A DNA stretch of 64,000 nt from CAVXZE01 sp963766175 (GTDB lineage: Bacteria > Myxococcota_A > UBA9160 > UBA6930), in contig CAVXZE010000017.1 in assembly GCA_963766175.1 (NCBI GenBank), positions 96,885 to 160,884 of the forward strand, read 5' to 3'. A program made the translations under genes and the position numbers. The notes under the pieces are model-generated. The model was not told where the DNA came from. It saw nothing but the letters and a program-made list of their open reading frames with translations, and ran no database searches. Numbering within the stretch: position 1 is the stretch's first letter; each line of letters begins with the position of its first letter. Positions 7,581-17,228 of this stretch are shown here, in pieces.

Positions 7581-10073
7581 CTACAGCGTCACGCGGACGG
7601 GGCGGACCTTCCAGATCTCCTCGGTGTACTCACGGATGGTGCGATCGCTGGAGAACCTTCCCGTGTTCGCCGTATTGAGAATCGACATGCGCGTCCAGAG
7701 CCGTTCGTCTCGGTAGGTCTGGCTCACCTGCTCCTGGCAGTGAAGGTAGGAGGAGTAGTCGGCGAGAACCATGAACGGGTCGCCCTCGTGAAGCAGACGG
7801 TCCAGCAAGGGCTGGAAGAGCCCGGGATCGTCCGGAGAGAAGAGACCGTCGGCAATCTGATCGAGGGCAGTCCGCAGCTCCGGCTCGCCGTGGTAGCAAT
7901 CCCAGGGATCGTACCCCGACGCCCTGCGCTCTTCGACCTCGTCCGCAGTCAATCCAAAGATGAAGATATTCTCGTCGCCGACCTCCTGCCTGATCTCGAC
8001 GTTCGCTCCGTCGAGGGTCCCGATCGTCAACGCGCCGTTGAGGGCGAACTTCATGTTGCCGGTTCCGGATGCTTCCATACCAGCGGTGGAAATCTGTTCG
8101 GATAGCTCTGTCGCGGGAATGATGTGCTCGGCGAGTGAGACGCCGTAGTCCGCGAGAAACAGCACATGGAGACGGTCCGCCACGTCCGGATCGGCGTCGA
8201 CCAGCTCCGCCACGGCATTGGCGAGCTTGATGGTCAGCTTGGCGTAGTGGTATCCAGGGGCCGCCTTCCCCGCCAGCAGCACCGTCCGGGGCCCGAAACC
8301 GTCGTCTCTTCCGGCCTTGATGCGGTTGTATAGAGAGATGACGTGCAGAATGTTCAGCAGCTGGCGCTTGTACTCGTGGAAGCGCTTCACCTGGCAGGCC
8401 AGCAGCGTGTCGGGATCGAGCGCGGCGCCCTGGGTCTGCCGCAGGTAGGCCGCGAGGCGGTCCTTGTTGAGCCTCTTGACCCCTCGCCAGCGCGATTGAA
8501 ACTCCGGATCATCTGCCAGGGGCGCGAGTTGGCGAAGCTGGTCGAGTTCGGTCACCCACGTCTCGCCGATGGCCTCGGTGATGAGGGAAGCCAGGGGAGC
8601 GTTCGCCTTCTTCAGCCAGCGACGGGGCGTGATGCCGTTGGTCTTGTTGTTGAAACGATCGGGGTAGAACTCGTGGAAGTCCCGCAAGACCCTCGCCTTG
8701 AGGATCTGCGTGTGCAGGGCGGACACGCCGTTCACCGAGTGGCTTCCCACGACGCCCAGATGGGCCATCCGTACCTTCGGCTCCTCACCTTCCTCGATCA
8801 GGGACATCCTGGCCAGCCGATCGAAGTCTCCTGGGTGAAGCTGGGATACCGAGTCGAGGAGCCTCGCGTTGATCTCGTAGATGATCTCCAGGTGTCTCGG
8901 CAGCAGCTTCGCCAGCAGGAAGATGGACCATTTCTCCAGCGCTTCCGGCAGCACGCTGTGATTGGTGTAGGCGAAGGTGCGTGTGGTGATCTCCCATGCC
9001 TGCTCCCATTCCAGTCCCTCCTGGTCCATGAGCAGACGCATCAGCTCGGGAATGGCCAGGACCGGATGCGTGTCGTTGAGCTGGATGGCGGCGCGCTCGG
9101 GCAACAGCTCCCAGTCCTGGTCTTGCAGGCGAAACCGGGCCAGGATGTCCTGCAGCGAAGCCGATACCAGCAAGTACTCCTGCTGGAGACGGAGCTCCTT
9201 CCCTCTCGGGGAATCGTCCCTGGGATACAGGACATTTGTGATGCTCTCTGCGCGCAGCTTGTCCGCGCAAGCGAGCTGGTAGTCGCCGTGAAGGAAGTAA
9301 TCGAGATCGAACTCGTGGGTGGACCTGGCGGAGAAGAGGCGGAGCGTGTTCACCGTGTTGGTGCCGTAGCCGGGGACCGGCATGTCGTAGGGCAATGCCA
9401 GGATGTCCTGTGTATCAACCCACCGGTGGCGACGGCGACCCTCCCCATCGGTGTAGGTCTCGACCCTCCCGTAGAGCTGCACTCGCAGAGTGTGCTCGGG
9501 ACGAGGAATCTCCCAGGGGTTGCCGAGTCGGAGCCAGTCGTACGCTTCTTCGACTTGATACCCATCGCGGATGCACTGACGGAACATTCCGTAGTCGTAG
9601 CGGATTCCGTAGCCGTATCCCGGTAGCTCGAGCGTGGCCATGGAGTCGAGAAAGCAGGCCGCCAGACGGCCCAGCCCACCGTTGCCAAGTCCCGCCTCCT
9701 CCTCCAGTTCCCGGATCTCTGCCATCTCGAACCCCAGATCGCGCAGAGCCTTCTCGCACTCCTCGTGGAACTGAAGGTTGATCAGGCTGTTGCCGAGCGA
9801 GCGTCCGATCAGGTATTCGAGCGACAGGTAGTACACTCGTTTGAGGTTCGGATCCTCGGAGTAGGCCCTGCGCGTCGCAATCCAGCGTTCGGTGAGCCGG
9901 TCGCGCACCGTTCTCGCCAGCGCGACATAGAGATCCGCCTTGGTCGCGTGGTCCGGGACCTTGGCCTGGGTGAATGCGACGTGATCCAGAAACGAGCGCT
10001 GAAGCGACCTCACGTCCAGGCCCAGACGTTCGCCGGACGTCGCCTCGGCCGTGATCGGCTCCGAGACGCTCAT
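7581..10073 (-). CDS. glgP: Glycogen/alpha-glucan phosphorylase
   Basis: 830 residues, the normal length for GT35 phosphorylases. The pyridoxal-phosphate lysine lies in GTGNMKFALNGALTIGTLDG and other family blocks are clear (EEEAGLGNGGLGRLAACFLD, QLNDTHPVLAIPELMRLL, NGITPRRWL). It releases glucose-1-phosphate from storage glucan. The ATG at 10073 is the first residue of good homology (MSVSEPITAEA); the longer upstream frame is spurious. A structured spacer separates it from ychF on the same strand. No other glycogen gene is nearby. Confidence 0.97.
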   Translation of the reverse strand: MSVSEPITAEATSGERLGLDVRSLQRSFLDHVAFTQAKVPDHATKADLYVALARTVRDRLTERWIATRRAYSEDPNLKRVYYLSLEYLIGRSLGNSLINLQFHEECEKALRDLGFEMAEIRELEEEAGLGNGGLGRLAACFLDSMATLELPGYGYGIRYDYGMFRQCIRDGYQVEEAYDWLRLGNPWEIPRPEHTLRVQLYGRVETYTDGEGRRRHRWVDTQDILALPYDMPVPGYGTNTVNTLRLFSARSTHEFDLDYFLHGDYQLACADKLRAESITNVLYPRDDSPRGKELRLQQEYLLVSASLQDILARFRLQDQDWELLPERAAIQLNDTHPVLAIPELMRLLMDQEGLEWEQAWEITTRTFAYTNHSVLPEALEKWSIFLLAKLLPRHLEIIYEINARLLDSVSQLHPGDFDRLARMSLIEEGEEPKVRMAHLGVVGSHSVNGVSALHTQILKARVLRDFHEFYPDRFNNKTNGITPRRWLKKANAPLASLITEAIGETWVTELDQLRQLAPLADDPEFQSRWRGVKRLNKDRLAAYLRQTQGAALDPDTLLACQVKRFHEYKRQLLNILHVISLYNRIKAGRDDGFGPRTVLLAGKAAPGYHYAKLTIKLANAVAELVDADPDVADRLHVLFLADYGVSLAEHIIPATELSEQISTAGMEASGTGNMKFALNGALTIGTLDGANVEIRQEVGDENIFIFGLTADEVEERRASGYDPWDCYHGEPELRTALDQIADGLFSPDDPGLFQPLLDRLLHEGDPFMVLADYSSYLHCQEQVSQTYRDERLWTRMSILNTANTGRFSSDRTIREYTEEIWKVRPVRVTL

Positions 10074-10162
10074 GCCGGAGTGTCCGTAGGGCTCAGCATC
10101 ATCGATACCCGAAGCGCTGATCGGCGACCGTGGGGATGGAGTTGAGGTGCAGCCTGGCGGCC

Positions 10163-10236
10163 AAGGCCCCGCCTCCTCGGGGCTCCCGAGAGCGCGGACC
10201 GGCCCCTGGGGGTGATCCCCCCGAGGCGGGGGCCTT
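10163..10236. other. Branched stem-loop region between ychF and glgP
   Basis: AAGGCCCCGCCTC (10163-10175) pairs with GAGGCGGGGGCCTT (10223-10236) with one bulged G. Inside it are two more hairpins, CTCGGG/CCCGAG (10176-10181/10185-10190) and a GGGGG/CCCCC hairpin around 10208-10222. Together they can form a three-way junction. It may be a transcription terminator after ychF or a structured leader of glgP; I see no uridine tract. Confidence 0.5.
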
Positions 10237-10240
10237 CTCA

Positions 10241-10254
10241 GGCCCTTTCGGGCC
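10241..10254 (-). terminator. Short hairpin after ychF
   Basis: GGCCC-TTTC-GGGCC forms a five-base-pair GC-rich hairpin about ten bases past the ychF stop. No clear uridine run follows, so termination activity is only suggested. Confidence 0.35.
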
Positions 10255-10263
10255 GATTGGGGC

Positions 10264-11301
<1,038 letters not shown>

Positions 11302-11492
11302 GGCGAGGTGAAGGAGATCATACCAGCGCCGGGTCGACATTGGTGGGGCAATATCCACCCGCTTCGACGCTTCTTGCATCGAAGCGTGCGATCGCCAACG
11401 CCAATGGAGGCACTCCCCGGCTCCCGAAATCCGCGAACGGAGATTCGCGGCATACTCGCCTACGACCGCACACCACGCGGCAGGGGGACGCA

Positions 11493-12731
11493 ATGTCCAA
11501 GGAACGCCTTCAGCCCGATCTCGACCGACGCCGGTTTCTGATCCGCAGCACCGCGGCCACCCTCGGTCTCGGAGTCCTCGACCTGGGCCGTCAGGCCTGG
11601 GCAGCTCCTGCTCCTCCGCAGATTCGCCGCTTTCGGCGCCTGGGCAGGACCGGTCTCGAGGTCTCCGACATCTCCTTCGGCTCCAGTCGCACGACCGATC
11701 CGGATCTGGTGCGCTACGCCATCGAACGCGGCGTCAACTACTTCGACACCGCCGAGGGCTACGAGGACGGTCGCTCCGAGGAGACCCTCGGCAAGGCGCT
11801 ACAAGGCCAACGCGACCGGGTGCTCCTCGCCTCGAAGGTGAAGGCGGGGGCGAGAACGCCCCGCGCCGAGATCATGAAGGGTCTCGAAGGCAGTCTCCGG
11901 CGCCTGCGCACCGACCACATCGACGTCTACTTCAACCACGCGGTCAACGACGTGGCCCGTCTCGAGAACGGTGAGTGGTTCGAGTTCGTCGACCGAGCCA
12001 AGGAGCAGGGGAAGATTCGCTTCACCGGCATGTCGGGCCACGGCGGCAAGCTGGTCGAGTGTCTGGACTACGCACTCGACAAGGATCTCGTCGATGTGAT
12101 TCTGTGCGGCTACAACTTCGGACAGGACCCCTCCTTCCATCAGCGATTCACCGCCCGCCTCGACTGGGTCGCGGTGCAGACGGATCTGCCCAGGGTGCTC
12201 GAGAAGGCCCACGCGAAGGGGGTCGGTGTGGTCGCCATGAAGACGCTGCGCGGCGCACGCCTCAATGACATGCGCCCCTACGAGCAGGAGGGCGCCACCT
12301 TCGCACAGGCGGCCTTCCGCTGGGTGCTCTCGAACCCCAACGTGGATGCCCTCGTGATCTCGATGACGAGCCGCGAGAAGATCGACGAGTTCGTCGGGGC
12401 ATCGGGGGGAGCCGAGCCAGGCGGCGCAGCGCTCGATCTCCTCGGGGGCTACCTGCTCTCGAGCAGGGACGGCTACTGCAACCACGGTTGCGACGCCTGC
12501 GAGGCGAGCTGTCCGCAGGGGGTTCCCGTCTCGGAGGTTCTCCGGACCCGGATGTACGCGACGGACTACGGAGACCTCGACTACGCGAAGCGGGAGTACG
12601 CGAAGCTCGCGGTGGACGCCGCGTCCTGTCTCTCCTGTTCACTCCGTCCCTGTCTGGGGAAGTGCCCGCAGGGGCTCGAGATTCCACGGCTCACCCGCTC
12701 GGCGCAACAACTGTTGGGGGGCCGCTCCTAG
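11493..12731 (+). CDS. Tat-exported aldo/keto reductase with C-terminal Fe-S cysteines
   Basis: 412 residues. A twin-arginine signal (DRRRFLIRSTAATLGLGVLD) predicts folded export to the periplasm. The aldo/keto reductase barrel follows, with GVNYFDTAEGYEDGRSEETL containing the catalytic Asp and Tyr and KTLRGARL later. The C-terminal part has two cysteine groups, CNHGCDACEASCPQG and CLSCSLRPCLGKCPQG, typical of a 4Fe-4S ferredoxin-like tail. This architecture is known in a subgroup of predicted oxidoreductases, whose substrates are unknown. The ATG at 11493 was chosen to give the Tat signal directly; it follows GGGGGACGCA. Confidence 0.88.
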   Translation: MSKERLQPDLDRRRFLIRSTAATLGLGVLDLGRQAWAAPAPPQIRRFRRLGRTGLEVSDISFGSSRTTDPDLVRYAIERGVNYFDTAEGYEDGRSEETLGKALQGQRDRVLLASKVKAGARTPRAEIMKGLEGSLRRLRTDHIDVYFNHAVNDVARLENGEWFEFVDRAKEQGKIRFTGMSGHGGKLVECLDYALDKDLVDVILCGYNFGQDPSFHQRFTARLDWVAVQTDLPRVLEKAHAKGVGVVAMKTLRGARLNDMRPYEQEGATFAQAAFRWVLSNPNVDALVISMTSREKIDEFVGASGGAEPGGAALDLLGGYLLSSRDGYCNHGCDACEASCPQGVPVSEVLRTRMYATDYGDLDYAKREYAKLAVDAASCLSCSLRPCLGKCPQGLEIPRLTRSAQQLLGGRS

Positions 12732-12791
12732 GAATCTGCTCCGAGAAGGGCTCGCTCGCCGCAGAGCCGATCCATAACCGACCACTCTCCC

Positions 12792-12812
12792 CGGCCACCC
12801 GCCGGGTGGCCG
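12792..12812. terminator. Perfect hairpin between reductase and sirtuin genes
   Basis: CGGCCACCC (12792-12800) and GGGTGGCCG (12804-12812) form a nine-base-pair perfect stem with loop GCC, in the 110-base gap before the sirtuin gene. No uridine tract follows. Confidence 0.45.
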
Positions 12813-12841
12813 CCTCGCCAGAGTGCGGTCAAAATGTGCGC

Positions 12842-13618
12842 ATGGCAGACGTCGAGACGAACCTCGAAGAAGCGATCAGGACCGCGCGCGCGTGGATCCG
12901 CGAGGCGGAGAAGGTGGTGGTGCTCACCGGTGCGGGGATTTCCACCGAGTCGGGCATACCCGACTTTCGCGGTCCCCAGGGCGTATGGACGAAGAATCCC
13001 GAAGCCGAAAAGATGGCCACGCTCCAGCACTACATGTCGGACCCCGAGGTGCGGCGGAAGGCCTGGAAGAACCGGCTGGTTTCCACCGCGTGGTCGGCCA
13101 AGCCCAACGCCGGGCACCGTGCACTGGTCGAGCTGGAGCGATACGGCAAGCTGGACACGATCATCACGCAGAACGTCGATGGCCTGCACCAGAAGGCGGG
13201 TACCTCGCCCGAACTCGTGGTCGAGATTCACGGGACCCTGCTCGACGTGATGTGCATGCGGTGCGGGGAGCGCGCGCCCATGGAGCGCGCTCTCGAGCGC
13301 GTTCGCGCTGGTGAGGAGGACCCGCCCTGTCGAAGCTGCGGCGGGATCCTCAAATCCGCGACGATCTCGTTCGGCCAGAACCTGGTGCACGAAGACCTGG
13401 TGCGCTCCCAGGTGGCGGCGGAGACCTGTGATCTCATGATCGCGATCGGCTCCTCGCTGTCGGTGTATCCGATCGCGGGCGTGGTTCCCATCGCGAAGCG
13501 CGCGGGCGCGCGGGTGGTGATCCTGAACGCAGAGCCGACTGCAATGGACGACGCTGCCGATCTGGTGATCCGCGGCGCCATCGGTGAGCTGTTGCCGAGA
13601 CTGACCGCCCCGGATTGA
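12842..13618 (+). CDS. Sir2-family NAD-dependent protein deacylase
   Basis: 258 residues. NAD-binding GAGISTESGIPDFRG, catalytic TQNVDGLHQKAG and EIHGT, the zinc Cys pairs (CMRCG and CRSCGG) and the GSSLSVYP motif are all present and intact. It would remove acyl groups from lysines and may control acyl-CoA synthetases or central metabolism. The ATG at 12842 begins MADVETNLEE; a GTG six bases earlier is also in frame. Its stop overlaps the TTG start of the RND exporter by four bases, so the two are probably co-translated. Confidence 0.94.
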   Translation: MADVETNLEEAIRTARAWIREAEKVVVLTGAGISTESGIPDFRGPQGVWTKNPEAEKMATLQHYMSDPEVRRKAWKNRLVSTAWSAKPNAGHRALVELERYGKLDTIITQNVDGLHQKAGTSPELVVEIHGTLLDVMCMRCGERAPMERALERVRAGEEDPPCRSCGGILKSATISFGQNLVHEDLVRSQVAAETCDLMIAIGSSLSVYPIAGVVPIAKRAGARVVILNAEPTAMDDAADLVIRGAIGELLPRLTAPD

Positions 13619-16059
13619 AGCAGAACGACTACATCGAGAAGCTGAGCGGGTTCTTCGAGCGGCTTGGGGGCTGGTCCTACGATCACCGTTGGACCGTGGT
13701 CTCGATCTGCCTGCTCATGGTGGGGGCGAGCTTCTGGCTCGCGTCGAGGACCCGCTACGACAACAGCTTCGAGGCCTACTTCGCCCGCGACGATCCCGCC
13801 TACGCCGTCTACCTCCAGTACCGCGAAGACTTCGGCTCCGACGAGGTCTCCTACCTCATGTACGAGGCCCCCGGCTACCCACACGGCCCGTGGAATCTCG
13901 AGGTGATGCGGAAGATCGAGAGACTCACCGCGGCCTTGGAGGAGGAAGTCCCCTTCGTCCAGGAGGTGACGAGTCTGGTCAACCTGGAATTCCTCGAGGG
14001 AGTCTCCGATGGCCTCGAGATCTACGATCTGTTGGAGGATTTTCCCGAGAGCCAGGAGGCGCTGCTCGAGGCCAGGGAGAAGGTCCTGGCAAAGCCCTTC
14101 TACGTGGGAGGAATCGCCACCGCCGACGGCCGATACGCGGCCGTCATCGTCGAGATGGACAGGTCCAGCATCGATCCGCTGGAGGAAATCCGGGTCGATC
14201 CGGAGGGCGGAGACGGGCTCGCGAATCTCTATCCGCAGGCGAGCTACGCCAAGATCGAGGAGATCCTGGCGCGTCCCGAATATCGGGGAATCGAGTTCCA
14301 CCACACGGGCGACGTGCCGTTCAACGCGGTCATCAACCAGATCTCCTCCAGCGAGGGCTGGAGCCTGGCCGGGATCTGCCTCGCCGTGATTGCCGTCCTG
14401 CTCTTCGCCTTCTTCCGCCGGCCCATCGGGATTCTCGGCCCCCTGACCGTCGTTGCGCTCGCCATCCTGATCCCGGTCGCGCTGATGGGAGCGCTGGGAT
14501 GGAATCTGGATCTGATGTTCGGCATGCTGCCCACGCTGCTGATCGCCGTCGGCGTGGCAGACTCGGTGCACATCATCTCCGAGTTTCGCGCCTACCACGT
14601 CGGTTTGGGCGACCGCAGAGCAGCGGTGTGCCGCACCATGTACCTGGTCGGTACGCCCTGCCTGCTCACCAGCCTCACCACCGCAGCCGGCTTCTTCGCC
14701 ATGTCCAGCGCGCCCATCAAGAGCGTGGCTCATTTCGCCGTCTACAGTGGGGTGGGGGTTCTGGCGGCATTCCTGCTCACTGTCACCCTGCTGATCGTCT
14801 TTCTCTCCTTCGGGCGCAGGACACCCAGGCGCGAAGCCACCGAGAGAGAGAGGTCCCAGGCCAAGGGAGGACGGCGTTTCAACCAGGCGCTGGGGGCGGT
14901 CTCCCGCTTTGACATCCGCCACCGGAGATCCATCATCGCCATCTCTGCGCTCCTGCTCGTCGTCTCGGGCTTTGGCATCGCCAGGCTCAGGGTGGATTCG
15001 AACTTCTTGAATGACCTCTCCGATGAAGTGCCGGTCCGCGACACCACCCGCTTCGTCGACGAGGTGATGGGGGGAACCAACAGCTTCGTCTATCTCTTCG
15101 ATGCCGGAGTCGAGGACGGCGTCAAGGAGCCGGCCGTGTTGCGGGAGATCGAGCGGCTCCAGCAGCAGGCCGACCAGCAGACCCATCTCGTCAAGAAGAC
15201 GTACTCCGTCGTCGACGTGCTGAAGGACATCAATCAGTCCTTCCACGGAGGAGACCCCGCGTACCTCGTGCTGCCCGATTCCAGGGAGCTCGCCGCCCAG
15301 TACCTGCTGCTCTACGAGATGTCCGGAGGGGAGGAGGTGGAGGAGTACGTCTCCAGTGACTACTCGCGGGCCAGCCTGGAGCTGCGATGCAAGTGGAGTG
15401 ATTCGAGTCTACTGAAGAAGATGGTGGGGGATCTCGACTCGTATCTCGAAGCGAAGCCCTTGAACGCCTCGACGGCCAGCCACACCGGCATCGGTGCCCT
15501 CTGGCTCCAGCTGATGGACTACATCACCCAGAGCCAGATCCGCGGTTTTCTGCTGGCGTTCACGGCGATTGCAGCGATGCTGTGCCTGCTCTTCAAATCC
15601 CTCCGGATCGGGCTCCTCTCCATGCTTCCCAACCTGGCGCCGGTGATTTTCGTCCTGGGAATCATGGGATGGCTCGACCTGCCCCTCGACTATCAGCGGC
15701 TGCTGATCGCTCCCGTGGCGATCGGCATCTCGGTGGACTTCACGATTCACCTCGTGACACGCTACCGCCACGAGATCATCGACCGTCGAGACTACGAGGG
15801 CGCGCTCCACACTTCGATGGAGGACGTCGGCCGGGCTCTCTTCATCACCGCGCTGGTGCTCGTCGCCGGCTTTCTCGTATTCGTCTTCTCCATCATGGAC
15901 GCCCAGGCGAGCTTCGGGATACTGCTCGCCACCGTGATCGCAGCGGCGCTGGCCGCCAACTTCTTCCTGATGCCGGCGCTGATCCTGACCTTCGAGCCGT
16001 TCGGTCCCGCGAGGAGGATTGCGCACCAGGAGACGGCGGAAGTCCGGCGGCTGCAATAG
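13615..16059 (+). CDS. RND/MMPL-family exporter
   Basis: 814 residues with two repeats, each a membrane helix, a large periplasmic loop and about five more helices. Helix 4 segments read GVADSVHIISEF and ISVDFTIHLVTRYRHE, matching the hydrophobe/amphiphile exporter class (MMPL, HpnN-like). Members export lipids, hopanoids or hydrophobic compounds. The start is a TTG at 13615 overlapping the sirtuin stop (TTGA), and no better start is in frame nearby. It ends before a copy of the dispersed repeat and the convergent GST gene. Confidence 0.9.
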   Translation: MKQNDYIEKLSGFFERLGGWSYDHRWTVVSICLLMVGASFWLASRTRYDNSFEAYFARDDPAYAVYLQYREDFGSDEVSYLMYEAPGYPHGPWNLEVMRKIERLTAALEEEVPFVQEVTSLVNLEFLEGVSDGLEIYDLLEDFPESQEALLEAREKVLAKPFYVGGIATADGRYAAVIVEMDRSSIDPLEEIRVDPEGGDGLANLYPQASYAKIEEILARPEYRGIEFHHTGDVPFNAVINQISSSEGWSLAGICLAVIAVLLFAFFRRPIGILGPLTVVALAILIPVALMGALGWNLDLMFGMLPTLLIAVGVADSVHIISEFRAYHVGLGDRRAAVCRTMYLVGTPCLLTSLTTAAGFFAMSSAPIKSVAHFAVYSGVGVLAAFLLTVTLLIVFLSFGRRTPRREATERERSQAKGGRRFNQALGAVSRFDIRHRRSIIAISALLLVVSGFGIARLRVDSNFLNDLSDEVPVRDTTRFVDEVMGGTNSFVYLFDAGVEDGVKEPAVLREIERLQQQADQQTHLVKKTYSVVDVLKDINQSFHGGDPAYLVLPDSRELAAQYLLLYEMSGGEEVEEYVSSDYSRASLELRCKWSDSSLLKKMVGDLDSYLEAKPLNASTASHTGIGALWLQLMDYITQSQIRGFLLAFTAIAAMLCLLFKSLRIGLLSMLPNLAPVIFVLGIMGWLDLPLDYQRLLIAPVAIGISVDFTIHLVTRYRHEIIDRRDYEGALHTSMEDVGRALFITALVLVAGFLVFVFSIMDAQASFGILLATVIAAALAANFFLMPALILTFEPFGPARRIAHQETAEVRRLQ

Positions 16060-16066
16060 CGACGGG

Positions 16067-16084
16067 GTGAGAGATGCGGGCTAG
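16067..16084 (+). repeat. Dispersed repeat copy (GTGAGAGATGCGGGCTAG)
   Basis: An 18-base copy of the family with core GGYGAGRAATGCRGGCTAG. The stop codon (TAG) of the minus-strand GST gene lies inside it. Confidence 0.6.
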
Positions 16085-16683
16085 AGGTTCGCGCTGGGGC
16101 GTTGGCCGAAGTCTGCCGACCAGCGGGCCAGGTTGCGGTACGCGGGGTCGATCTCGACCTCAGCGAAACGCGCGAAGCCGAAGGCTGCGAAGAGGGTGCA
16201 GTCGACGATCGAGGGAAGCTCCCCCGCCAGGAACGGACGGTCGCCAATGGCGGCATCGAGGATCTCGAGCCCCTTGGGCAGGCTCCGCCGCGCCGCATCG
16301 GCGATCTCCGGTACGGGCGGCAATCCGATGGGCGAGCGAGTGGCGTGAATTATCCGCGCCACCGGGATGAGCACGCCGAGGTCCGCGATTCGCTCCAGCC
16401 TGCGCACGCGAGCCCGCTCGAAGGGGTCGGTGCCGATCATGGGCGGGTCGGGGTACAGCTCCTCGAAGAGCTCGATGATGGCGAGGGACTCGGTCAGATG
16501 GCTGCCGTCGTCGAGTTCGAGGACGGGTAGGCTGCCGAAGGGATTTCGCGCCAGGTGCTCGGGTGACCTCTGCTCGCCCTCTACCAGGTTGACGAGCACC
16601 TGCTCGACCTCGATTCCCTTCTCCGCAAGGTAGATGCGGACCTTGGTGGGATTGGGTGCGATGGGGAAGTAATAGAGCTTCAT
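16081..16683 (-). CDS. Glutathione S-transferase-like protein
   Basis: 200 residues. An N-terminal thioredoxin-fold domain (MKLYYFPIAPNPTKVRIYLA, cis-Pro region FGSLPVLELDDGSHLTESLA) is followed by an all-helical C-terminal domain (GDRPFLAGELPSIVDCTLFA), the standard GST layout. The TESLA segment is the usual glutathione gamma-glutamyl contact. Substrate class cannot be resolved; it is closest to the broad bacterial GstB/beta-like set. Stop codon lies in a dispersed repeat; convergent with the RND exporter gene. Confidence 0.88.
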   Translation of the reverse strand: MKLYYFPIAPNPTKVRIYLAEKGIEVEQVLVNLVEGEQRSPEHLARNPFGSLPVLELDDGSHLTESLAIIELFEELYPDPPMIGTDPFERARVRRLERIADLGVLIPVARIIHATRSPIGLPPVPEIADAARRSLPKGLEILDAAIGDRPFLAGELPSIVDCTLFAAFGFARFAEVEIDPAYRNLARWSADFGQRPSANL

Positions 16684-16714
16684 TGGAGATCGTCGTCTGT
16701 GTCCGCCGAACGGA

Positions 16715-17188
16715 CTAGATTCCCGATCCCGAGCCCTCGAGCGCGCTCGGTCGCCGGCGCGCCGGTGCCTTTTGCGACGAGCGCTTGGCTGCCGCCTTCT
16801 TGGGCCGCGGTTTCGGACCCTCCACCGCCTTCTCGACGCGGCGAAGGACGCCGAGGACCTCGCGGCGCGCCTGTGCCGTGAGCTTCTTCCAGGCTCGCTC
16901 GCCCATCGCCTCGAACTTTCCGAGCCGGTGGCTGGCGTCCCGAAGTGCGCGGGTGGCCTGGCGGCGATAGCGCCACTCCGTCTTTTCGATATCCCGTTCC
17001 AGCGCGTTTAGCTGCCGGCGCACGCGGCGCGAGAAGTCCCCCAGTGTAGGCGGAAACTCCTGCTCGATCCGGGAGGGGGCGGTACTCCGCTTCCGCGTTG
17101 CCTTCTTCGCCGTCTTCTTGCGAGCGGCCTTCTTCGGTGCGGTCTTCTTGTGCGACGCCTTCTTCGCGGCCTTCTTTCGTGCTGTCAT
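16715..17188 (-). CDS. Histone H1-like lysine/alanine-rich protein
   Basis: 157 residues. N-terminal and C-terminal thirds consist of Lys/Ala/Arg repeats (KKAAKKASHKKTAPKKAAR and KPRPKKAAAKRSSQ), flanking a central helical part (LERDIEKTEWRYRRQATRAL). The composition matches bacterial histone H1-like DNA-binding proteins. The ATG at 17188 has GGGGAG seven bases before it, so the longer frame starting at 17239 is rejected. It follows the sensor-like membrane gene with 40 bases between. A nucleoid-associated role is likely but not proven by sequence. Confidence 0.75.
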   Translation of the reverse strand: MTARKKAAKKASHKKTAPKKAARKKTAKKATRKRSTAPSRIEQEFPPTLGDFSRRVRRQLNALERDIEKTEWRYRRQATRALRDASHRLGKFEAMGERAWKKLTAQARREVLGVLRRVEKAVEGPKPRPKKAAAKRSSQKAPARRRPSALEGSGSGI

Positions 17189-17228
17189 CGGAAACTCCCC
17201 TGTCGCTCTTCGACGTTCCCCTTCAGCC

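Noticed and set aside
8343..9626. 427-codon open frame opposite glgP
   Set aside because: Antisense shadow; glgP carries all catalytic motifs.
12488..12841. Long upstream extension of the sirtuin frame
   Set aside because: It overlaps the Fe-S tail of the aldo/keto reductase in another frame; the sirtuin fold starts at 12842.
13228..15246. 672-codon open frame on the minus strand
   Set aside because: Antisense to the sirtuin and RND exporter genes; residue composition rich in Gly/Asp/Arg and no homology pattern. A shadow of GC-rich coding.
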